Source of the DNA: Hysterangium stoloniferum
Taxonomy: Eukaryota; Basidiomycota; Agaricomycetes; Hysterangiales; Hysterangiaceae
Reading direction: 5' to 3'
NCBI GenBank assembly: GCA_015178975.1
Contig: WHVD01000002.1
Coordinates: 806,001 to 870,000 of the forward strand
DNA: 64,000 nt
The notes under the pieces are model-generated. The model made no database searches and was not told the origin of the DNA. It was given only the letters and a program-made list of their open reading frames with translations. Positions 1 through 10,003 of this stretch are shown here, piece after piece (positions within the stretch are counted from its first letter, which is position 1; each line of letters starts with the position of its first letter). The position numbers and the translations under genes were made by a program.

Positions 1-180
1 GATTGAAATGAATAAATGCGCCGGATGACTTGGACTGCTTGTCAAGACCATTTTGTGCCAGTACAATGCAATGCAATCATCTGGCTATATAATGGGAAAA
101 TGATGAAACAAATAAACGGGATCACTTTTCAGAGAACATGCCTGGCACCTGATGATTAGATCGGTCCCCACGTGGAATTA
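1..180. repeat. dispersed direct repeat, copy 1
   Basis: This stretch matches 17858-18037 in the same orientation with scattered differences, many of them C-to-T or G-to-A in this copy. Both copies end at the same point (..GGAATTA), after which the sequences differ, so this is probably the edge of one mobile unit. No coding potential is seen. Confidence 0.7.
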
Positions 181-196
181 ATCTGTCCAAAACAGT

Positions 197-323
197 ATTA
201 TTAGTATATAATCCCCGTAGTTACACATGTGACCCCCCATGCGTTTATAACCAACAATATAACTCAGACAGTATTGCGCTCGTCCTCTATAAGTCTGATC
301 ATATTTTTGCTGAAAAGTTAACA
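197..323 (-). mobile_element. truncated LTR (203-bp family)
   Basis: The stretch is homologous to the complete solo LTR at 38399-38601 and ends in the same GTTAACA. Its outer part is missing. It is followed, as at 38602, by GGAAGTGGGTCC, which is promoter DNA of the F-box family, so the LTR copy was carried here with that flank. No F-box gene sits next to it, so 324-534 is an orphan F-box upstream region. Confidence 0.6.
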
Positions 324-534
324 GGAAGTGGGTCCTCTGGTGCCCATTCTCGACCAATTAGTACATGTGTGTGTGCACGTGCCGGTACCACGGTAGCGAG
401 TGAATCACATGTCCCTAAGCATTTACTCGCCAACATGTAATGCACGAAGTTATGCTAAAGCAGAAGATGCTAGCTACCATTGTTAGAATTACTGTGCGCG
501 AGCTATTATATCTACCGCCGCACAGGGCTAATTC

Positions 535-1969
535 TGTACAAAGTTGACGTTGTAATGAAGACGGACAAGGTTTATTTTCAATGACTAAGCTACTGTAAAG
601 TATGAAATAGCTGAGCGTTGAAATGCATCAACGGCTTGCAATACAACATATGCTAACATGCCCACTTTGCAAGTCGTTGAGATGTGTAGTAAGTCCATAC
701 ACATGAAACATGAGAAATAAATTATTTTTACCACACAAAAATATTGTGCCCACAATGCAAAATCCATCCCGAAGTTGACACAAAAAACCCGCTGCGCCCA
801 CTAGATGCAGAACTGCTCAAAATTTTTGAGAAACTCGCTGCGCCCACTAGACGCAATATTTGTCTGGTACATTTGGCGTCGAACTGAACCTCAGAGCATC
901 CTCGCTCTTAGAATGTGTTCCCCCAACCTCCCAGAAACCAAAAATGCCGGACCTTGGAGCCCTGCTCGCAACTCCTAGTCCACGCAACAATTTCAAACAC
1001 ACAAGATAAAGCTACTCTCCACTGTACTCGTAGTGAGAGCCTCTGGATTTTCAGTGGGTGATCCACTTGAAGACGAGTCAACCAGTTTCGGTGCGGGACA
1101 AGAACGCGCGATGTGACCTTCGCCATTGCATCTATAACATTTTTTCGACCGTTTCACATTTTGTGAGTCTGTTTTTATTTTCATCGCAATTTGACTCTCA
1201 TTTTCTTTCCAGCCTTTCAAATGGCTTTCTTCTTCTACCAGTGCCACAGAAATATCCTCAACGATAAGTGATCCAACACGCTGCATAAGAGCGGTCGCTA
1301 CTGCACCAAATTCTGGAGCCAAACTGTAAATGAGGACATCCAGCACATCCTCATCTCATAACTCGACTCCAATTGCTCGAAGCTGCGAAGCGAGAGTCAA
1401 AATGCCGTGGACATATTCCATGACCGGCTTTTTGATATCATGCTGGTATGTATAGAGCTGGCATTTTAATGAAATCTGATTGGCCCGATTATTTGCCTGA
1501 TAGATTTTTGCAAGTGCTTGCCATGCCTCTGGTCCAGGGGTGCAATCCCGAATATACAATTGTTGGCTTGACGTGATTGTGAGTCCAATTGCAGTGTAAC
1601 CATCCTCTAAATGCTTTGCCCATTCCAAATACTCCTTGCTATTCTCATCCTTAGGTGCCTTTGCTCCACCACTCACAACACTCCACGATCTGGCACGCCG
1701 CAGAACCATTGAAAGTGAAAACTTCCATTCATGGTAGTTATCACCCGAGAGTTTTGGGATGCTTGCTAGTAGGGCATTGATGTTGGACATTGAATAATGA
1801 GATATTAATGCAGCTCTTTAAAGCAACAGGGCAGGGCCCATAACCTGTATGAAGTTGACATTGTAACGAAGATGGACAAGGTTTATTTTCAATGACTAAG
1901 CTACTGTAAAGTACGAAATAGCCGAGCGTTGAAATGCATCAACGGCTTGCAATACAACATATGCTAACA
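535..1969 (-). mobile_element. short copia-type gag-only LTR retrotransposon
   Basis: Two 124-bp direct repeats (535-658 and 1846-1969) with TG...CA ends flank 1187 bp of internal DNA. The five bases AATTC occur on both sides (530-534 and 1970-1974). The uninterrupted site is present at about 6340 and 38820. On the minus strand the order is LTR, a possible primer site next to 1845, a copia-type Gag, noncoding DNA, a short purine-rich tract, LTR. There is no protease, integrase or reverse transcriptase, so it resembles the non-autonomous class called TR-GAG. The two LTRs differ at several positions, so the insertion is not brand new. Confidence 0.85.
993..1790 (-). pseudogene. copia-type Gag with zinc knuckle, one in-frame stop
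   Basis: The minus-strand frame encodes a UBN2/Ty1-copia Gag. The N-terminus carries the usual LSGDNYHEWKFSLSMVLRR motif and the C-terminal part carries a CCHC zinc knuckle (CYRCNGEGHIARSC). The two halves are in the same frame and are separated only by one TGA codon, near 1350, plus a few residues. It ends after the zinc knuckle, with no pol. In complete copia elements Gag packages element RNA; here it could act only if the stop is read through. Confidence 0.8.
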
Positions 1970-1974
1970 AATTC

Positions 1975-2932
1975 TCCTAAAGACTACCGCATTCCCATAA
2001 TATATATAAGTATGCACAAGAAGATTTTTCTTATTTTATCACTAAATAAGACAAAAAGCAATGTACCAACACACGACTACGAAACGCAGGTAGCATCGCC
2101 ACAAGGGAGATGTTAGGGTGTATGAAGATACGCTCAGACAAAAATAAAGAACCCGAAGGATTGCGAGGCTCAAATAAAAAATAGTGAATATGAGGCTTCG
2201 CCGGTGTATTCAAGGTGATAGTGTGGAGTAATCAAAGGACTCGGGCGATTTCTCAACGTTGAAGCCTCGTATTAACCAGAAAATGGATGCACTCAGGGGC
2301 GTGGCTGTGGTTTACGACCTGCCACTAGCATAATACCCCATCAATGTTCATAACAATCATATTTTAAATGCGATACGCATGAACTCAGTATTGCGTTTGA
2401 CAATCACTATCACGGGTTCGTCGACACCCTTCGCATGACGCATGACAGGGAGCGTTTCAAGTTGTAAAAAATAGTTGAGTGGCCACTCGTCTCTGGACAC
2501 TTATACCTGTTGGTTTTTCCCCAATAATAGCATATATATCTCGTTGTACCGCTAGCCCGGACCCCACTCTCTCTTTGATGTTCGGAATTCGTATTATGAT
2601 TTCCTTGCTAGTGACACGCTTCGCCATTAAGCAAGGGGAGGTTTATTAACACTACAGTTTATTACCTCTAATACCTTATAACGTCTTTATTAGATATCCT
2701 TAATTCACCTATGCTTTGGCTATAAATACTAACAGCGGAATTAATTGGCACACCCCTCAGTGCGTAAATCGGAATTCCCGACGTACTAGTCGGCGAAATC
2801 GTCATACAAATATTGCCAAAGGAACTTCAGTACAAACAATTGGTATAATGCGACATGGGTGATGATTTATAGAATTGTGCGCAGCACTTTCGTTCTGATG
2901 GGAACGATGCCGCATATCGCAAGGTTGGCATC
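1975..2932. other. downstream spacer of F-box gene A
   Basis: No gene is seen. This is the roughly 1-kb 3' module found behind every F-box copy, with related stretches at about 6340-7289, 9330-10003, 38818-39973, 50700-51533 and 53577-54249. Conserved landmarks include the CCTCAGTGCGTAAATCGGAA block near 2757. The left edge is joined to the gag-only element insertion site. Confidence 0.65.
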
Positions 2933-4585
2933 CTAGCGGTGTCTTAACCCGCCGTAATAAAAATCATCGGAGTACTTCATTCCCGTCCACATCTCAAACG
3001 ACGGCCTAGTGTCGTTACCTGAATCTCCGCCTCTTCTCTCGACTGTCGTATATCCGCGCATGTTCGGGTCATGAACCCTCCGTATTTCGATAATTTTCCC
3101 CTCCTCATAAAAATCATTCTCATCATCATAGAATTGGACGCTGAGGCCTTCCAAAATGGATAGTATCGTGGTGACCTTTTTGCGTATAATACTAGCGTCG
3201 GGTAACCGGAGTAAATCAGCGAACAAATAAAGGTATCGCAAGTTAGGAAATTTGTATAACTGGCCGAACTAGAACGGAGGGGTTTGTCGGCGGAAACAGA
3301 TGATAGGCTATTACCAACATACGTACAAATTGGTCTACATCATGCCGTTCCCTGCGTATACACGTCAAGTCCAAAACTTGAAGATTCGGCAGCACTCTCA
3401 GTTCCATCAACGATGAATAGCGCTTGATCGAGACTTTCAAGATAACTAATTCAGTCATGTGCGAGAGCAGAGAACAGCGTTTTGAGCCTAGTGTGGTGGT
3501 AAGCTCGAGGTGGCGAAGTTGTTTACCGAAGCCAACAGGCAAAAACTCTATCCCGGTTCCAAACGGCCTTATACTCAGACTTGTCAAGCACGGGAGGCTG
3601 TTTGGATGGAAATTACCCGGTGAAACAAGTGGTCCCTTCAACGAAAGACTCGTTAACTCGTTATGCCTTCTGAAGAAGTTGAACATGATGTCTTGTGATT
3701 CATCGCCAATGATGGATTGTCTAGAAGGCCATGTGCCTACGCCGTGAAGGGTAAGGCGTAAGAGTTCTGGTAAATGGACTTCGCGGAGTGTCGCAGCTAA
3801 ACAGTAAGATATCTCGATACATAAATCTCGTAGTCGTGGAGTGAGACGAAGGATGGTCAGGAGGTTCTCGTCAAAATCTGGGCGCGGCTCCCAGGAGCCG
3901 ACCATAATAGAGAGTTGAGTAAGAAATGAAAGGTGGAAAATCTAATTTCGATGTTATTATTATTCGACATTCCGTGCACAAAAGCCCACCTGAAGCCGTT
4001 CATTGGGTACACCAAAGTCGTGAAAACACATTTCTCGAACATGGCTAGGAACAATTTGCTCCAACGTGTTTGGAAAGCCCAGGGGTGATACAAAATCGCT
4101 TTCCTGCATAACGAATATAGAGAAACAGTGTAGGTTAACCATTGACCTTAGAGCCGCGCGGAAAGTAACTAGACAGGAGGCTCTCTCCTCTTTGCTTAGT
4201 TCCATTACAGAATACGATTGATCATCTCGAAGGTACCTGCGTACTAAACTGTCATGACCCGGTGGGTATACGGAATGTTCCCCTGTAGTTATATCTAGGA
4301 TGTGGACACGGGATGCCAGATCGCGTCTAGAAGCAATGTGTTCCCAAAGGCCAATATCCGAGAGCTTAGCAAAGATGACTCGATACCGGATATGCCACGG
4401 AATTATCAAATCCCTAAAACGTTTTTGAGTCAATGCCAGGTGTAATAAATCCCAGGGATTTTGTATTTCTGATACAATGGCGTCCAAAATCTCTTGTGGT
4501 TGATCACATAGCGAAGTAGTAGCAGTGTGGGAATACCTAAAGAAAAAAGAGGTTAGACACTAATGTACAGGGGCGGAACATACAT
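2933..4585 (-). CDS. F-box protein with LRR-like C-terminal region, paralogue A
   Basis: Predicted exons on the minus strand are 4585-4584 (only AT), 4536-3990, 3887-3327 and 3259-2933, giving 478 residues with no stop. The N-terminus holds an F-box (LCDQPQEILDAIVSEI..WDLLHLALTQKRFRDLI), the motif that binds Skp1 in SCF ubiquitin ligases. The rest has irregular leucine-rich repeats (LPELLRLTL, LPCLTSLSI, LPNLQVLDL), a likely substrate-binding surface. The first intron (GTATGT..CTAAC..TTTAG, 47 bp) splits the start codon. The other introns are about 102 and 67 bp. Relative to copy E it lacks a few codons at the end of exon 2 but stays in frame. F-box identity is clear; the target is unknown and the splicing is predicted. 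Confidence 0.8.
4537..4583 (-). other. 47-bp intron splitting the start codon of F-box A
   Basis: On the minus strand the sequence reads CAT|GTATGT...CTAAC...CTTTAG|GTATTCCC. Removal joins AT to G and makes ATG TAT. The donor, branch site and acceptor are conserved at B, C, D, E and F, while the middle of the intron varies in length (47-76 bp). Confidence 0.65.
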
Positions 4586-4660
4586 GTTCAGGAGTACGGC
4601 TTTAGGGTTCTGAGTGATGGAGTTGCTTCAAGTGGGAAGTGGTTCCTCTGGTGCAAAAAA

Positions 4661-4696
4661 ACGTGCGTGCACGTGCACGTGTGCCGGTAGCGTGTG
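4661..4696. promoter_or_regulatory. CACGTG-rich motif upstream of F-box A
   Basis: About 80-110 bp upstream of the predicted start lies an alternating run of CGTG/CACG containing the palindrome CACGTG, followed by GCCGGTA and GTGTGAATCAC. The same block lies upstream of E (41708-41745), and a related GCACGTGTACCTGTGCAC lies upstream of B, C and F. CACGTG is the core site of bHLH activators in fungi. A regulatory role here is inference. Confidence 0.35.
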
Positions 4697-4730
4697 AATC
4701 ACAATTACTGGCCAACAATTGGCAACCTGA

Positions 4731-5712
4731 AAGCCCCGGCTTGGGCTCGGCTGGGACGCCTTGGCCCAGGCCGCGGGTAAAAATGGTATAAGATGGCATT
4801 TATAAACTTGTAGTCTACTAATAAAATAAAATAAACTTCTCAAAAATACTATGAATGTATATTACACATAAATTTCCTCTTCATCAGAGGATAGCTCAAC
4901 TTCAAGTAATGCGCCCTCTGAACAAAACGATCTATATCTCTAGTCTTATTTTTGTTCTTTGTCATTTCCTCTCCAATCTCTTCAATACCATCCATATCAT
5001 TGCATATCACATCCTTACTTGTGTTACCCACTGGGGCATCTGAGGCTGAAATAATATTTAAATAGATTATATAATTTGTGTTAAATATATTTGAATTTCA
5101 AAAACACACCATTGACAGGAGCAGTCATAGCCGACTTGCTCTCTTTTTTCCAGGGCCTGTTTCACGTACAATCTCCTCTATTGGTAGGCTATGTTCCAAT
5201 GAATTTTTTGATCCCATTTCAGTGGTGGGCGCATCAGCGGGCATGTAGCTGAAGACTCAACTACACTTTGCGGAACTTGTCTCAATTCAATGTTCGGATC
5301 ACAGAGCACCATTGTATGGCTCCGTGGGACTTACTTGGCTGTCCCAGGCAGGATTTTGACTTTGGGGGCATTGTGTACAAAGGGACTGAACAGAAATTGA
5401 ACTCAGAAGAAATGTTGACTTTTCCGCGAAAATATAACCAGACCTATAAAGGACGAGCGCAATACTGTCTGAGTGATATTGTTGGTTATAGACGCATGGG
5501 GGTCTCACGCGTAACTACGGGATTATATACTCAGAACAAGAGCGGTAATGAATGTGACTCCGGCTGCTCGTTTTTTTACCAAAAAATCTAACAAGAAAAT
5601 ATGACCATCCTTGGCCATGCGGTACCTTGTCTTTACCTTGTGGCCACGAGCAGGCCGCGGCCTGGCGGTCCGGCTTGGGCTTGAAATATCCCAGGCCAGG
5701 CCCAGAGTGGAC
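4731..5712. mobile_element. hAT-like deletion derivative (copy next to F-box A)
   Basis: GC-rich ends of hAT type (AAGCCCCGGCTTGGGCTCGG at the left, CCCAGGCCAGGCC at the right, roughly inverted) bracket AT-rich DNA. The only protein-like part is a minus-strand frame, 5031-4849, rich in acidic and basic residues. It could be the N-terminal exon of a transposase, but no catalytic region is present. The same unit lies at 42352-43400. It contains the solo LTR 5413-5593. Assignment to hAT rests on the ends only. Confidence 0.4.
5413..5593 (+). mobile_element. solo LTR (203-bp family) with target duplication AGAAA
   Basis: The sequence starts TGTTGACTTTTCC and ends AAAATCTAACA. The flanks are AGAAA on both sides (5408-5412 and 5594-5598). 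It is inverted relative to the copy at 38399-38601. An equivalent insertion at 43080-43286 has the same target duplication, so this LTR was in place before the A/E segment was duplicated. Strand is given relative to the present reading, since no internal region fixes it. Confidence 0.8.
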
Positions 5713-5715
5713 GGC

Positions 5716-5940
5716 CGCCTTGATCGTTCAGATAATAAGCCGACGGAGGAAATCAGCCTTGAGGACCGCGCAAGATTGGTTAGTGAAGCCTTTGCTCGCC
5801 TTCTACCGACAGCCAGAAGTTTCCATCGCCAACTTTCTGAATATTTGATGGAGCTAGGTAATTGTCTGCAGTATTATTTACCAATTGCTACTGATTAAGT
5901 GCATAGCTTCACACCCTTTTGACAAAATTGGCTCAATACA
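5716..5940 (+). pseudogene. inverted fragment of the APH-like kinase gene
   Basis: This matches the middle of the kinase genes at 12124-13414 and 62849-64000, but on the opposite strand. It contains the end of exon 2 (RSDNKPTEEISLEDRARLV..), the intron after LMELG and the first bases of exon 3, where the match stops (GGCTCAATACA). Because the intron is retained it is a DNA-level copy, not a retrocopy. It is joined at both ends to unrelated repeat DNA. Confidence 0.85.
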
Positions 5941-5967
5941 GGAAAGACCGTTGTTTAGCAGAAATTT

Positions 5968-6124
5968 TGGGGCACTAATGCTCACATTCATTACCGCTCT
6001 TGTTATCAGTATATAATCGTAGTTACGCATGTGACCCCCCATGCGTTTATAACCAACAATATAACTCAGACAGTATTGCGCTCGTCCTCTATAGGTCTGG
6101 CCATATTTTCGCCGAAAGTTAACA
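5968..6124 (-). mobile_element. 5'-truncated LTR (203-bp family)
   Basis: Nearly identical to 38444-38601, ending GTTAACA|GGAAGTGGG. The first part of the LTR is missing. It carries the F-box promoter flank behind it (6125-6340) but no F-box gene, so this is a second orphan promoter region. Confidence 0.7.
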
Positions 6125-7289
6125 GGAAGTGGGTCCTCTGGTGCCCATTCTCGACCAATTAGTACGCGTGCGTGTGCACGTGCCGGTACCACGGTAAGCG
6201 TGTGAATCACACGTCCCTAAGCATTTACTCGCCAACATGTAATGCACGAAGTTATGCTAAAGCAGCTTTTTGAGAAGACGCTAGCTACCGTTGTTAGAAT
6301 TACTGTGCGTGAGCTATTATATCTACCGCCGCACAGGCTAATTCTCCTAAAGACTACCGCATTCCCATAATATATATATATATAAGTATGCACAAGAAGA
6401 TTTTTCTTATTTTATCACTAAATAAGCCAAAAAGCAATGTACCAACACACGACTACGAAACGCAGGTAGCATCGCCACAAGGGAGATGTTAGGGTGTATG
6501 AAGATACGCTCAGACAAAAATAAAGAACCCGAAGGATTGCGAGGCTCAAATAAAAAAATAGTGAATATGAGGCTTCGCCGGTGTATTCAAGGTGATAGTG
6601 TGGAGTAATTAAAGGACTCGGGCGATTTCTCAACGTTGAAGCCTCGTATTAACCAGAAAATGTATGCACTCAGGGGCGTGGCTGTGGTTTCCGACCTGCC
6701 ACTAGCATAATACCCCATTAATGTTCATAACAATCATATTTTAAATGCGATACGCATGAACTCAGTGTTACGTTTGACAATCACTATGGCGGTTTCGTCG
6801 ACACCTCGCATGACAGGGAGCGTTTCAAGTTGTTAAAAATAGTTGAGTGGCTATTCGTCTCTGGCCAATTATACTGTTGGTCTTTCCCCAATAATAGCAT
6901 ATATATCTCGTTGTAACGCTAGCCCGGACCACACTCCCTCCTTGATGTTCGGAATTCGTGTTATGATTTCCTTGCTAGTGACACGCTTCGCCATTAAGCA
7001 GGGGCGGTTTATTAACACTACAGTTTATTGATTCTAATACCTTATAACGTCTTTATTAGATATCTTTATTTCACCTATGCTTTGGTTATAAATACTAACA
7101 GAGGAATTAATTGTCACACCCTCAGTGCGTAAATCGGAATTCCCGAAGTACTAGTCGGCGAAATCGTAATATAAATATTGCCAAAGGAACTTCAGTACAA
7201 ACAGTTGGTATAGTGGGCCATGGATATAGAATTGTGCTCAGCACTTTCGTTCTGATGGGAATGATACTGCATATCGCAAGGTTAGCATT
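6125..7289. other. F-box upstream remnant joined to the downstream spacer of F-box B
   Basis: 6125-6330 is F-box upstream DNA (GGTACCACGG, CACGTCCC, TTACTCGCC) without a gene. 6340-7289 is the downstream module shared by the family. About 5990-6720 is nearly identical to about 38470-39190. It includes a short (TA)n run near 6370. No gene is supported. Confidence 0.6.
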
Positions 7290-8961
7290 CTAGCGGTGCC
7301 TTAACCCGCCGTAATAAAAATCATCGGAGTACTTCATTCCCTTCCACATCTCAAACGGCATGCTAGTGCCCTGTCTCTCATTTGTGGTATATCGACACAT
7401 GCTCTGGTCATGAATCCACTGTATTTCGATGGTTTTTGTGTCCTTCCCATCATGAAATTTGACCCTGAGGCCTTTCAAAAGGGTTAGTATCTCAGTAACC
7501 TTTTTGCAGATAATACTAGCATCGGATGAGCTGAATAAATTGTTGTACATAGAGAGATATCGCAGGTTGGGAAATTTGTATAACTGGCTGAGCTAGAACG
7601 CAAGCTTTGTCAAAGGAAACAGATCACAAGTTATTATCAGCATACGTACAAATTGGTCTAAATCATGCCTCTCCTTATATAGGAGGTAACACGTCAAGTC
7701 CAAAACTTGAAGATTCGGCAGCACGCTCAGTTCCATCAACGAGGAATAGCACTTTACCGAGACTTTCAAGATAACTAATTCAGCCATGTGCGAGAGCAGA
7801 GAAAAGCATTTTGCATCTAGTGCTGCGGTAAGCTCGAGGTAGCGAAGTTGTTTACCGAAGCCAACGGGCAAAAGGTCTGATATCCCAGTTTCATACGGCC
7901 ATATATCCAGACTTCTCAAGCCCGGGAGGCTGTTTGTATGGAAAATACCGCGTGCAAGAAGTGGACCCGTCAATGAAAGGCTCATTAACTGGTCATGCCT
8001 TCTGAAAAAGTTGAACATGATGTCTTGTGATTCATCCTCCCTGAGAACCTCATTTCTGCCTTTTACGCTTTGAATGGTAAGGCGTAAGAGTTCTGGAAAA
8101 TGTACATTGCGGAGTGCCGCAAGTAAAGGTTGTGCGTAGGGTATCCCGATATATAAATCACGTAGCCGTGGGGCGAGACAAAGAATGGTCAGGAGGTTCT
8201 GGTCGGCATCTGGGGGCGGCTCCCAGGAGTGAACCGCAATAGAGAGTTGGGTAAGATATGAAAAGTGGAAAATCTAATCGAAATGTTATTATTTTATTAT
8301 TCGACATTCCGTGCACAAAGCCCACCTGGAGCCATTCATTTAAACTATTGGTGGACACATCAAACTCATGAAGACACAGTTCTCGAATATGTCTGGGAAC
8401 TATTTGCTTCAACGTGTTTGCAAAACCCAGTGGTGATACAAAGTCGGTTTTGAAACTCGATGATATAAAGAAACGATGTAGGTTAACCATTAACCGTAGA
8501 GCCGCGCGGAAGGTAGCTAGACACGAGGCCTTCTCCTCTTTGCTTAGTTCCATTGCAGAATATGACTGATCATCTCGAAGGTACCTGCGTACTAAAATCT
8601 GACGTCCCGGCGACTCCATTGAATGTTCTCCTGTGGTTAAATCTAGCATGTGAACACGGGATGCGAGATCCCGTCGAGAAGCGATGTGTTCCCAAAGGCC
8701 CACATCCGAGATCTTAGCAAAGATGACTCGATACCGGATATGCCACGGAATTATCAAATCTCTAAAACGTTTTTGAGTTAATGCCAAGTGCAATAAATTG
8801 CAGGGGGTTTCAATTTCTGATACAATGGCGTCCAAAATCTCTTGTGGTTGAGCACATAGCGTAGCAGCAGCGGTGTGAGAATACCTAAAGAATAGGAAAC
8901 ACGTTAGAAGCTGAATATACAGCCGTGACATATTCTTAATATGCAGCAGTGGAACATACAT
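7290..8961 (-). CDS. F-box protein with LRR-like region, paralogue B
   Basis: Predicted exons are 8961-8960, 8884-8326, 8219-7650 and 7583-7290, giving 474 residues in an open frame. The F-box (LCAQPQEILDAIVSEIETPCNLLHLALTQKRF) is at residues of about 10-50. Leucine-rich segments follow, with a family-specific tail (FEMWKGMKYSDDFYYGGLRHR, minus its first residue in some copies). The introns are 75, 106 and 66 bp, the first splitting the ATG. It is nearly identical to F (51534-53204), including the variable loop before ESQDIMF. Function as an SCF substrate adaptor is inferred from the F-box. Confidence 0.8.
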
Positions 8962-10003
8962 ATTAAAGAGTAAGGCGTTAGGGTTCTGAGTGATGTGTTG
9001 AAGGGTGATGTGGGTTGCTTGTGGGCTCTCGGGTGCCCCGACCAATTAGCACGTGTACCTGTGCACGGATACTGGCTGACATGGTATTGCACTGAGATTT
9101 TCTAATACTTAGGTTTTCGAGGAAAAGGCTAGCTACCATTGTTAGAATCGCTGAGTTATTATCATGCATATGAAATATTTTTCTTGTCTTATGAACCAGA
9201 TGAAGAGATAAGCCGAAAAACAATTTATTGACGCATGGCCACCAGACGCAAGTAACGACGGCACGAGGACGATGATGGGCTCAACAAAAAAACAAAGAAC
9301 TCGAAGGATTACGAGTTTAAAAAAGTAAAGGGTGTTGGGTTTAAGGTGATAGTGTCTAAGGACTCGACTCCCCTAAATTCTGAACGTTTAACCAGAAAAA
9401 TCATCAATGGTTTACGACGTACGTCCCACTAGCAGATCAATACCCTAATCAGTCACGTTTTATAAAAATTTTATTATAAATGCGAGATCCATGAGCTCAG
9501 TGTTATACAATCACTATCACGGTTTCGTCGACACCCTCGCATGACAGGGTGTGTTTCAAGTCGTAAAAAAATAGTTGAGTGGCCACTCGTCTCTAGCCAC
9601 TGATACCTGTTGGTTTTGTAATGCCAGCTCGGACCCCACTCCCCACTTCATGTTCGGAATCCGTGTTCTGATTTCCTTGCTAGTGACAGGTTTCGCCATT
9701 AAGCAAAGGGAGGTTTATTAACACTACAGTTTATGAATTCTAATACCTTATAACGTCTTTATTAGATATCCTTATTTCACCTATGCTTTGGTTATAAATA
9801 CTAACTGAGGAATCAATTGTTACACCCTCAGTGCGTAAATCGGAACTCCCCAAGTACTAGTCGGCAAAACCGTAATATAAATATTGTCAAAAGAACTTTA
9901 GTACAAACAGTTGGTATAGTGCGACATGGGTGACAATTTATAGAATTGTGCTCAGCACTTTGGTTCTGATGGGAACGATACTGCATATCGCAAGGTTAGC
10001 ATC
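8962..10003. other. spacer between F-box B and F-box C
   Basis: The left part is the promoter side of B (GCACGTGTACCTGTGCAC near 9050). The right part is the downstream module of C. It is almost the same as 53205-54249, between F and G. The part at 9331-9545 has a CpG-poor relative at 35292-35503. No gene is seen. Confidence 0.6.

Noticed and set aside
792-865. Short direct repeat CGCTGCGCCCACTAGA (twice)
   Set aside because: Only two units inside the gag-only element; too few to be an array or CRISPR.
3424-3747. Plus-strand frames opposite the F-box exons (also 8265-8453, 11063-11281, 40465-40761, 52030-52317)
   Set aside because: They recur in every paralogue only because the minus strand codes; they have no motif and no start context of their own.
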